DNA from: Apostichopus parvimensis
Taxonomy: Eukaryota > Echinodermata > Holothuroidea > Aspidochirotida > Stichopodidae
Reading direction: 5' to 3'
Length of the DNA stretch: 27,263 nt
Assembly: GCA_000934455.1 (NCBI GenBank)
Contig: KN885560.1
Coordinates: forward strand, 21,038 to 48,300
Numbering within the stretch: the stretch's first letter is position 1; every line of letters begins with the position of its first letter. Shown here piece after piece: positions 1 to 10,300 of the stretch. A model generated the notes under the pieces. That model searched no databases, had not been told where the DNA came from, and saw nothing but the letters and a program-made list of their open reading frames with translations. A program made the position numbers and the translations under genes.

Positions 1-776
1 AAATTTTTTATATTTAATTTTTTATTATTCAGTAATGTTTCACATTACCGCTTGACAAGTCTGTGGGTTTTCTTTCTCTTTCTGTTGTTACCCATTTCAA
101 CTTTATGCTGTCAAAGTGGATGCAAATGTTACTCATATTCTGAAGAAGCATATATACAGTATGACTATTTCTTTCCACGAGATATCGCCACTCAACCGGA
201 ATCTAAGTCACTTACATGTACAGAACTTTCTATAAGTGGTAATTTTTGTTTTTCAGTGCTCAAAGCATCCCTCGAGGCAATTTGTTGCTCTAATTCTCAT
301 TCTTCCCTCTAACAATGTAGCATTGAACTGTTCATCTCCAGCCAATCAGAGAAATGCGTAACTGTGACAATAAATGATACAGAACAGATATTGACAGCGC
401 AACAAAGAAAAGTCAATAATATTGGAATTTTCATCAAATGTATATTTGAGTGCCAAGGCTAAATTGGCTTTGTTATTACACTTCGACATGGCTTTTTAAT
501 GTTTACTTAATGTCTTTTCAAGTTACACTTGCATATCACAGCAATATATAGTAGTTAAAGTTTCAGGCAAACATTGAATTGAAGAACCTTAAAGGTACAT
601 GTTACAAAATGACTTCAGTTTAATAACATGTGCAGTAACTTTACATATTAGATTCAAATGTGCAAATCTGATATTCAAGAACGTAGGAAGGCGAAGTTTG
701 ATTTACAATACGACTTGTTAGGGCTCCCTTTTTAATAATCGGTGAAAAAGCCTTATTAGTGCACACTCCTTACTGG

Positions 777-789
777 AGGTCAAAGGTTA
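777..789 (+). promoter_or_regulatory. DR1-like nuclear-receptor element (imperfect)
   Basis: AGGTCA-A-AGGTTA is a direct repeat of the nuclear-receptor half-site with one-base spacing and one mismatch in the second half-site. It lies 121 bases before a perfect DR1. Receptors of the HNF4, RXR and COUP-TF type bind such sites. Function here is unproven. Confidence 0.4.
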
Positions 790-897
790 GCAGTGGGTCA
801 ATGCCTTAAATTTCTTTTGAAGACTTTATTCTATTATAAGTGTTACAGGACAAAGATTGAGCATGCATTTTACAGTATGTTCTTGTTATGACACTGC

Positions 898-910
898 AGG
901 TCAAAGGTCA
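898..910 (+). promoter_or_regulatory. perfect DR1 nuclear-receptor element
   Basis: AGGTCA-A-AGGTCA is a perfect direct repeat with one-base spacing, the classical site for HNF4, RXR heterodimers and COUP-TF. With the weaker copy at 777-789 it could form a small enhancer upstream of, or in an early intron of, the transporter gene. Binding is inference. Confidence 0.45.
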
Positions 911-2433
911 ATTGTGCTGTCCAGACCATGAGAAGACTTGGGCCTACAAGTTACTGTATCATAGCTTTGGAATGGCAGCAGATGATTTCCCCATGTAGTA
1001 GTGGTTTAGGTTCTATTCCCTCACAAGCATTAGGCACTGAGGAATGGTGGCATATTTGCTTCTACTGTACATTTCTTCATGAAATTCTCAGCTGTTGCAT
1101 CTGTTCTGCAAAGTGCCAATTATTTGAATACCCGATAAATTCTGGTAAGAATTTTAATACTGTAGCTCTTCAATAACACAGAGCAGTAGGTCTACGACTT
1201 TAATGGTTACCAAATCATAATGACATTGCCCTTCTAAACTTTAGGTACCAAGGCCATCGAAATTGTTTATTAGAAACTGTTCATATATCGAAAAAATTTC
1301 CCCAGCAACATTGATTAAATCCCATTAAATTTGTCGATCAGCAATTTCTCTGCGCCACGTATTCCGGACTGATTTTATCCGAGTGGAATCGATAGGCAAC
1401 TTGAACGAAGAGCAGACCACTGGAAGAAAACAAGGTTTGATTTGTTCCCTTGGGAGATGTTTGTCTTCGATTAAGGAAGAAAGACGTCAATTTAAATCCA
1501 GAGTCGTTGTGAATGGATGCGTAGAAGTGTCGCTTTCGGCATTCGGGTATTAATACACGGACCGATCAATTCGTAGACACATTTCTCGATCGTGCGAGGC
1601 AATTAGAGTCTTTATATGTACCGTAGCACAAGGGAGTTACATGCTGGAATGGCTTTATTTTAAGATTAGACATTAAAATATATAGGTCTGTACTTTGTAA
1701 AGCAAAAGTAAGACCGATGTACTGTATCAACAGCTTTGAAGTCTCGAGTATATTACTGTAGCTACAGTATCACTTTAACATTGGTGTGGGGGGAGTGGGG
1801 GTGGAGGATGGGGAAGTAGAGTAGAACTGAATGGAACCGTCTTTGATTCCAGTGAGTGTAAATAATGATATAAGATCTGTAGATGTTTCCAGATTGGAAG
1901 ATTTAGCAAGACACTGGTAACTACAGTATGTGGTGACCTCCATGTACCATATGTGTCAATTAATAATGTGACTTAAAACCTTTAACATTTTTCATTTATT
2001 TTCGTTTATTTTATTTGTTTTTTCACAACATATATACAACAAATGTAGCGAATACAGAGAGTAATGGAATGTGAAAGGAAGTGTATCAAGGAACCCTTGT
2101 GGGCTTATCTAGTGATACACTCCCTGTACATAGAATACACAAATAACAGGTACTGTATTAAGAAAAGAACTATGAAAAAGAGAAGAAAGGAAGAAAAAGA
2201 AAAGAAAGAAATAGAAACCTCAATCTCAGTATAGAGTGAAGTAAAATCTCTTTAATTTGTATTAAAACGAATTTCAGGAAGGTTGTGACCTGATATTAAG
2301 CAGCAAAGAATTCCATGTGATGCTTGTTACGATGACAAAGGCTATATTTTCCTACATTGGTGTGAATGTGATTAGGGCGTAACATTTGTATGTGCCCTGT
2401 GTTATAATTGTCAATTGCATGGTTGTGGTTGTG

Positions 2434-2489
2434 AATATATATGTATATATACAGTATTTATAATATGTACAGTATATACATATGTATAA
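2434..2489. repeat. AT-rich alternating purine-pyrimidine block with partial dyad symmetry
   Basis: TATATATGTATATATACAGT is followed within about 30 bases by TACAGTATATACATATGTAT, giving imperfect dyad symmetry. It is probably low-complexity sequence. Confidence 0.5.
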
Positions 2490-2802
2490 TGGGTGAGGAA
2501 GGTGTTCATTGTTCGTAAATTAACCTACTGTAACATACAGGGTCCGGTAACAATTAACACCTAAAACTAGCAGAGAATTTACAGAATAGGGCCATGTGAC
2601 TGTCAGAACAGTAAGTGCAACGTCCTAACAAACAGAGCTGCATAATATTGATCTGTTGCACAGGTTTATACGGTGCTCTTCTAGAAATTCCTTCTGGAAG
2701 CAGATATTCAAGCTGCAGGCGTAAAGAGCTGTTAAAATACATGAAGACACCAGTATGGAGCGAGAGAGAGAGCAAGAAACATTATCCAATATACAGCCTG
2801 GG

Positions 2803-2822
2803 AACAAACAAACAAACAAACA
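2803..2822 (+). repeat. (AAAC)n microsatellite
   Basis: Five uninterrupted tetranucleotide units are visible. Confidence 0.8.
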
Positions 2823-4493
2823 ATTTTTCGCTTTGCTGAGATGAGATATGCAATTACATGACCTTACGAAAGTGCTGAGCGTGGAAGGTCACAGTGATTG
2901 TTTTAAAACAAGTCAATCGGCAAGTTATTGTACTGCGGTACGTCGTCCACGTTTACACTTGCCGCAGGTCTGTGTTTGCATGCAGAGGTGACAAGGGCTA
3001 GCGTTAACTGAAGATCTTAGGTGGTGTTTTCCTCCGAGAGGTCACACTACAATCTTGAGGTCTTCTTTCATTTTAAGGTCTTCACATAAGTAACGAACAA
3101 CAAAGACACTGACTATCCACAGAGCTAGGAAGCAAACATGTCAAGGGACGCAAAGCTAGAAAATAACCAAGATGAGTTTTAGTAGATAATATACGCTGTG
3201 GTTTAACCCGGCTTAATGTTATGAAAAGTCATCTCATGCAGTGTTCCGTCCTGTAATTTATATGTTTGCAACCACGATTTAGTGACATCATCACTGTTTA
3301 TCCCAAATCCCACATTACTGTATCAGTATCATGCACTCAAGGAAAACATGTAGGTGAATAAACTGTTGAGTCACAAAATCGAGTGTTTATTTTATTACTT
3401 CCAATCAAAGTCGAGTATGGCTACAAATCCACTAGTACCACCACAGTATTCTGACATTTTGGTGTTATGCTTCAAAGCAGGCATATGGACAGTGCAAATG
3501 GTTTTAAGCTTTTTATATAAAAAATAGAAAAAAATTGTGTTTTCACATATATTCATCATATTGTATCCAATATGCCGCCAGTGTAACTGCTTTGAAGTGT
3601 CACTACAGCGTAATATCAAAATATTCGTCACACCTCGGTGAAGGATAATGCCTGTCTAAATTAATGGAACTGCCAAAAATAGAATGTATTTTACAGCTGC
3701 TAGTGTAGAGATACTGCTAATAGCATAAATACAATACAACACCCACTAGGTTTTTTTCCCGCCAATTAACCAGGCCGCGTGCAATCTAGATGCATAGTCT
3801 GTGCATGTTTGGACAAACTTGACAATGGACAACTACTGTACTCTACTAGTGGGCATAGGGTAAAAAGTTAAGGCATCACACAGGGTTGATCATTCATATA
3901 AACTAAAACCTTTAGAAATTATTTTCATGACCGAATCAAAAGCAAAACAGGTTTTTTTTGTTTCAAGAACAGCACAACAGTTAAACCTTGAATATTTTTC
4001 ACAATTTTGAAGTTGATGTTGCAAGCATTAATACCACCATTTACACTGTTGGATCAAAAAGTGTTTTCATTTAATTTGCATTAGACTGTAGAAAGTGTCA
4101 AATTTGAAGAAACTTTCAATTATTGACCGATATTAGGAAACCTTTGCAGCTCAAGTCATGTTCAAGTCATTTGAGCGCTAATAATGTGTTGAAAATAACA
4201 TTAATACTGGAGAGGTATATAAGGCTGACAAGGGCGTGTCCACATTTGGGAATGCAAAGTGGATCAACAAAGAAGGATAGAACATTACGCGATAGCGTAA
4301 AGGTCCCGATGACGATGATGATGACGTTCTCAAATGTGAACAAGGTTTTCCATTGCCTGTTAAGTCTGAGGCTCTTGTTATTGTAAATATCAGTCTGTAC
4401 ATTTTCCTAAGTGCTACCAAAAGACTAAGGAAACATAGTGTTCGCTATGCAGACTTTGTCCACGTCTTTCAGGGTGGATTGAGTGCCGGCAGG

Positions 4494-4680
4494 ACTATCT
4501 AAGCGGAGCGCCACCATCGGTTGGCGCGGAGCGTACAAGAAAATTTTGGGTTTTGGAAACTCCCCAGATGGCCGGAAATGGCCCTTCCCGAGTATTCTGA
4601 GCCACATATAGACAGCTTTGAAATGAGATCTCATGTCTGGAATTTTTCATAATTAATGAAAAAAGTTAGGACAAATATCT
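4494..4680 (-). mobile_element. relic of the 11113-type hAT MITE family, reverse orientation
   Basis: Positions 4494-4600 match the reverse complement of about 11238-11341, inside the complete MITE. Shared blocks include ACTATCTAAGCG, GAGCGCCACCAT, GTTGGCGCG and GCGTACAAGAAAATTTTG. No terminal repeats or target duplication are visible, so this is a truncated older copy. The 3' limit is approximate. Confidence 0.65.
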
Positions 4681-6965
4681 AGAGCACCAGAGTACAGACC
4701 AGCCGGTGGTGCCTATTAAGTATACTTAAAAGCAATAGCAATGCACCGTGCACGTGGCTGACTAGTTGGCGTAGCCGTCACGTATAGTCACTACGAGGCG
4801 GAGTGCGCTGGTCGTGCCTAATGCAATATGATGTAAATTCACCGGCTACAAAGGTTAACGGCCGTATGTGTACTAGCTAGCTGGATAGTGCCTGTGTCTC
4901 GCGCGATAAAAATAGATATAAATGAAACTATCAAAAGTACGATCGGGAGTTGGAAACGGAAAACAGTCATTGGTCTGGAATGCGGAACTCTGGTAATTTT
5001 TACTAAGTATGACACTGTGATGTGTTGGATATTGTGAAATTTGAACAGTTATGAACTGGATTTCCCCTAGTCTCAAACAGATTGTTTCTGTACGCCCTCC
5101 GGCTATGGAGCTGTTTTTTGGAGTTCCTATCGAAAATAAGTGTTGGAAAAGTCACTCAGGCAGATTGTGGCGGTCGGTAATTCAGCGTGTTGGTCGGGTC
5201 CGACCGGCGCCGACCGGCAGCGGCAGAACCCTGGTCTTTGCTGCCAGAGATCTTGTGAAGAGGTTTTCAAATGTAAATCAAAAGTAACACACTCCAGAAG
5301 TGTATTAAAAGAGACTTCACTTCTGATAATTCTATATATGGCTTTTGGAAAAAGCAACTCTGGCATTTGTTCGGCAGGAAATCATAAAATCATAAACCCT
5401 CATAGTGTCAACTTGTCAGTTTGCTAGCACTCCTTCTAATTATGAGACTTAAAAAAGTTCAAATAGCTTCGTCTCTTCAACTTTTGGCAACATGTACTTC
5501 TGCATTTTAAAATGTCAAATGAGACAAACTCTCTTCCTTTTGTAGTCTTGTTTTTTTATTTTTACAGCCAGTGCCTGGATGTGCTTGTCGCAGAATTTAT
5601 GTATCTTCAAAAGCAATTTTCCCGCTTATACGATCATCTCAACGGGGCATGCCAAAGAACTAAAATCCCTTTTACTGCTTAACTCGATCGTAGAAGACTT
5701 TATAGCGATGGAGACTTACACTTTATTAATGGCCAGGTTCCTTTAAAATCTTACTAAGTGGAGGCTTTCTTGCTGGTGGGCGGGGGATATAGATATATAT
5801 GTGCATTTGAAGAAATCAAATACTGTAGAAACTTGAAAGGACCACAAATTTGAGCACTTTGCATTTAATACAATCTACAAATAACCAATAAACTTGCCAT
5901 GGATTGATTGCATATGTCAGCTAAGTAGCCAAATTGTTGTAAACACACAATAGTTCACAAGCTGATGCATTGTTAGACAGTTTACTATAGTGTAAGGTAT
6001 AGAATCAGAGGTGTTTTCATGATTTTGTGATTGTTTTTCATGATTCTGTGATAGATAAACAAATCTTATGCACGTCAAGACTGATGTTTGTGTTATATTT
6101 TAGATGTAAACACTGAATTTCCTCCTTGGCCAGGCATGGGTTCTGTTACCGTATTTACTTTATCTGTGGAAATCCCTAATACTATTGTGAGCAAATACAA
6201 CTCACTTGTATTTGTAACTTGCACAGCTCTAGGATGACTAAAGGCACAAAATTAATTTGGATTAAAAAAAAAAATTAGAATAGTAATTTCTGTACTACTT
6301 TAATTTGTAGAGATATCTGAGACTCATCAATTGAAGTGGCTGGACTACTTAGTCTAACGCACAGAATGTTACTCCACCACCTACAGTAAGGAAAAAAATC
6401 AGAGAAAAGATCTTTCTGCATGCAGGCATGGTGCTGCTACACTACTGGACCTTTGGTTCAACTCGTGCCATTTGCCCAACTCCACCCCCTTCCCCCAAAT
6501 CTCAAACCCTGTATACTGTAAATATAATCACATTGTATTAACCACCTTGTCCAAGAGGTCTTAATGTTTGTCTCTACACTTCCCCCAAACTATAATTTTT
6601 TCATGAATTTTATGTGTGAAAGAATCGATTCATATCTAGTTGAATAGCACTGTATCCAGCCTAGAATCTATTAAAAGACACTTGTAGATTATTGGCACAA
6701 TTTGCTGGATGTTAATGTATGTTTGATATGTGGAGCTCTATCAAGATGCTGTACATACCATACATGACTACACAACTTTGTTTAATACACATTGTTTTAC
6801 TCAAACTGGATTTGTAGAATGTTCATCAATTGTTCTACATGTTCTCATACCTGTATTGTGTCATGGATGGATAAATAAAGCACAGTAAATAATGCAGTCA
6901 TGAACACTTGGCATGTATAAATGCTTAATACTGTATCGTAGGTCTACACGCAAAGTTTGAAATCC

Positions 6966-7120
6966 CCATGATGCTAAGGGGCCTGGATGCAGGGCCTGTA
7001 GGCACCATGATGCTAAGGGGCCTAGATGCAGGGCCTGCAGGCACCATGATGCCAAGGGGCCTAGATGCAGGGCCTGCAGGCACCATGATGCTAAGGGGCC
7101 TGGATGCAGGGTCAACAGGA
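6966..7120. repeat. 39-bp minisatellite, four copies
   Basis: Four units start at 6966, 7005, 7044 and 7083, each beginning CCATGATG; the last is degenerate at its 3' end. The copies differ at only a few positions. Because 39 is a multiple of three, several frames stay open and give 13-residue peptide repeats on both strands. These are artefacts of the array. It ends about 150 bases before the first recognised exon. Confidence 0.9.
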
Positions 7121-7269
7121 CTTGAGTGCCCACTTGATCTTAAAATTCATCTTATAATTTACCACTTTGTAAGTTTATAGTAAAAAAAAAACAATTAACT
7201 GACCTTCAATTTCCGGTTTCCTGAAATTTCTCATTCAACCACTTTATATTATTCTCATTGTTTTTCCAG

Positions 7270-7395
7270 CCATTCTTGCCATGGTCAATGCCTGGAGTGT
7301 ACCGTGGGCCACCAAGGTCCAAGATATCTTCACAATTGCTAAGCTCCTCGCATTGGTCGCTATCATCATAACCGGGTTCATCTATCTCATCAGAG
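7270..7395 (+). CDS. SLC7 transporter exon a: end of TM4 and TM5
   Basis: The acceptor tttttccag precedes 7270 and the donor gtaagt follows 7395. The exon begins with the last two bases of a split codon, so an upstream coding exon must exist, and it ends with the first base of a Gly codon. It encodes residues 1-41. The stretch [20 protein letters not shown] matches the family pattern VN..SV..AT.VQD.F..AK at the cytoplasmic start of TM5, and a hydrophobic helix follows. No recognisable coding exon lies in the 7.27 kb upstream. Confidence 0.93.
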
Positions 7396-10300
7396 GTAAG
7401 TGACGTGTATGTTGAACGCAGATGGACACAGAAAGGTACTTCTTATAAAAAACAGAACTAAATGTGTATCAGTTTTTCTTTGTCGGAGGAGTAGGGGGGG
7501 GGGGGGGTACAGGGGACTGACATCGGAGGAGAGGAGAGGGGGGGGGGGGGGATGAGGTGGACTAATGTCGTCGTCTTCGTTCTGGGTTCTATTTTTCATA
7601 TCAGTGTGCAGACTCGTATCAGACTCTTAATGTGAGATCGGCACAAGAAAAATTGCTGGTAGGTATTTATAAATTTGCAACCTCCCTGGGGAGAAATTAC
7701 TTTGCAATGATCCATTTCATTTATTCCTATTTACTGTATAGTCTCTATACGGTACTGTAGGTTTCTACTGTTACATTTGCTGGTATTATAGTTGTAACTT
7801 GAGCACTGGTTAACGATACAGGATTTACAGAATCAAACACCGACATAGTCACATAGATCCACGTTTTAAGCCGTACGTAAGTTTTAGACTCGTTTCGGTG
7901 ATGTTATGTTTGTAGTACTGCACTGTAGAGTAAAGGAAGGAATTGCTATAGATTCAACAGGACCAGAGACATTGTTAACCAAAATAAGTAAATAACAGTG
8001 TGTACAAAATTGTAGTCAATTAAGTAATTAAATTAATTAATGCAGACGTGGTGAGTAAGACACCAAGGTACGGCAGTGGCAAGGTACCTAATAAACCAGT
8101 TTGGCATTACTGTACAGGCACCAGTCTAGATCCACTGAAATCAAGATTTAACATACTGAGAGACAACACATCATTTTTATTCTACACTCCCCCACCCCCC
8201 CCTCCCCACTCCCTGTTTGCCTGTAAAGTGACGTTTAAAAGAACATGACTCATCACCTTGAAATATAGTCTGCTATTTTAGTCCATTAAAAAATATTATT
8301 GAACAACATGAATAAAGTACAAAGGAATGCAACAAGGCTAAATAAAACATTAAAATGCGTGAGCCCGGGTAAACATTTCCTGTTTTGAGATGGGTATCCA
8401 GTGTAAACAAGATCATGATGGAGATTTAAGATGGTGTATGTAGAGGTATTCCAAGGGTAGACTATGTGTTCACTGAGAGATTTATTGAGAGCATTGTGTC
8501 CTAGTAGTTAAGGCCAGTGGCGTAGGAAAGTACTTTTGAGTGGGGGGGCTGAAGACTGATGGCCGGCCAAGGGGAGGGGTCTTTTTTTGGAATTTTTTTG
8601 CATTTCCAGGTGGCCTCAGATGCAATTTGGTGCAATATAGCACACTTCAACACCCACTCCATTTTGTAAATAATTTTGTATTTTCACCTGGCCTTAGATG
8701 CAATTTGGTGCTCCAAATGAGATTTTTTTCTCATTTGGAAATGAAAAAGGGGTTTTCTGACTTGCGGAGCGGGGGAGCGGAATGATACTTCCGCCCCACC
8801 ATATTTTTCACTGGTGGGGGCTGGCGCCCCCCCAGCCCCACCGGTTCCTACGCCCTTGGTTAAGGCAGTGCTTGTAATCTAATGATTGCAGGTTCAAGTC
8901 CTGGCCAGATCATTAGGTTGTGTCCTAGGGCAAGGCACTTTATCTCCATTGCCATTCTTCACCCAGGTGTATGAATGGGGCTTAGCTGTGAGATAAAACT
9001 GTCAGGTGGGCGCTGTTCCGCTGCTGCCATGTGTAGGGATCGTCTCTATGTTAGACAGGTTGTCGTTGACCAGGGTAATATTGCGCTGCGCCTTGAGCAC
9101 CGTTATCGGTGGATATGTCTGCGCTTCATAAATCCTGAATATTATTATATATTAAATATTATTAAAAGGTTTCCAGATGCTCAACTGTCGGCACAGTAGA
9201 GGGAGAGTGCGGTCATGGTGAGGAAAAAGGGAAGTAAACCAAATTCTCTAATGATAAGTCGGAGCAGCAATATGGTTGTAACAATACACATAGCAGATGC
9301 CAGATACAGTATTAGTAAATAGTTAGATTGAAGATTTATGCAATGAAATTATGCACGGATGTTACTTGTCTTTAGACTCTTTGGTCAGGGTGAGACTAAG
9401 TTTTACAATCGAAATTTCGAGATGCTGATTAAGAGGTATTGTTAAAGGGGAATACCCGAAACTTTTCCCGGTGAGCCAACCAGGTCAGCAGTGATTACCG
9501 AGTACACATTAATGATACTGACTCACAGTTTGATTGATGAATAAACATTAAACTTTACATGCATGCTTGATTTGATTGCAATTGGTTGAGCTGCTTTGAC
9601 TGAAGATGTTGCAAACTTCAGGAAAACTCATCATTGACAGGAAGGAGTTTGAGACAATGCTTTCCTAATCACTTGTTTGACTTTCCCCTAATTTTTTTGG
9701 TTTTCTGAAATTCTGCATCCCAGCTTGGAATCTATTTATTTTGTCTGTAGCAATGTTTTCATTGGTGGTGTTTACCTTAATAACAGTCAAAACAAAATCT
9801 GACTGACGGACACACACATTACATCTGTCTGCTGGTAGAAATTTCTATTTGGGCAAAAGAACTGCTCTATTTTTTGGTTGTAGTCTTGGTGAATTGAATG
9901 ATACCTATCAATAGGGACCATCTTGCAGGGCCCTAAAATGTCTAATTGTTTTTATTGGTGCACACTGCTTTGCTCTTTCTCCCCCAAGCTGGAAGTGTGT
10001 TCTGTTTCGTTATATGCAATGACATGGCTCGGGAAGAAATGTGCTTGGCGGTTGGCAATGCTTTAGTAAATCTTGAGTCATCTTACTTTGAGTAATACTG
10101 ATAACTAGGAGCTATACTAGAGAAATAACTAGGAGTAATACTATAGAAATAAGTAGTCCTGAGTAATACCAGAGAAATAGTAATACTGATAACTAGGACT
10201 AATACTAGTGAAATAACTAGGAGTAAAACTAGAGAAATACCTAGGAGTAGTTCTAGATAAATAACTAGGAGTAATACTGACAACTAGGACTATAGTATTA

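Larger units (their letters stand above)
1..6965. other. AT-rich non-coding DNA, probably a large intron of the SLC7 gene
   Basis: I recognise no exon here. Open frames are short, mostly lack ATG and resemble no known protein. The first recognised exon starts mid-codon, so coding exons lie 5' of it. Contents: two DR1 sites, an AT-rich partial palindrome (2434-2489), an AAAC microsatellite (2803-2822), a MITE relic (about 4494-4680), a 22-bp tandem duplication around 6012-6054 and many TACTGTA/TACAGTA heptamers. Confidence 0.6.

Noticed and set aside
52..312. Open frame resembling a signal peptide followed by Cys-rich sequence
   Set aside because: It has no ATG at its start, no recognised domain and no supporting splice structure; probably a chance frame.
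3138..3180. Short ATG frame encoding MSRDAKLENNQDEF as a possible transporter N-terminus
   Set aside because: It meets a stop after 14 codons, has no donor site, and short charged starts are common by chance.
7585..7605. GGGTTCTATTTTTCAT shared with the intron end before exon c (about 12596)
   Set aside because: Only about 16 low-complexity bases match and the flanks do not align, so I treat it as chance.
8891..8901. Perfect tRNA B box suggesting a tRNA gene
   Set aside because: The surrounding sequence does not fold into a full tRNA cloverleaf and continues into a SINE body and tail.
10083..10283. Leu-rich minus-strand frame resembling a membrane peptide
   Set aside because: It is a translation of the 24-bp minisatellite.
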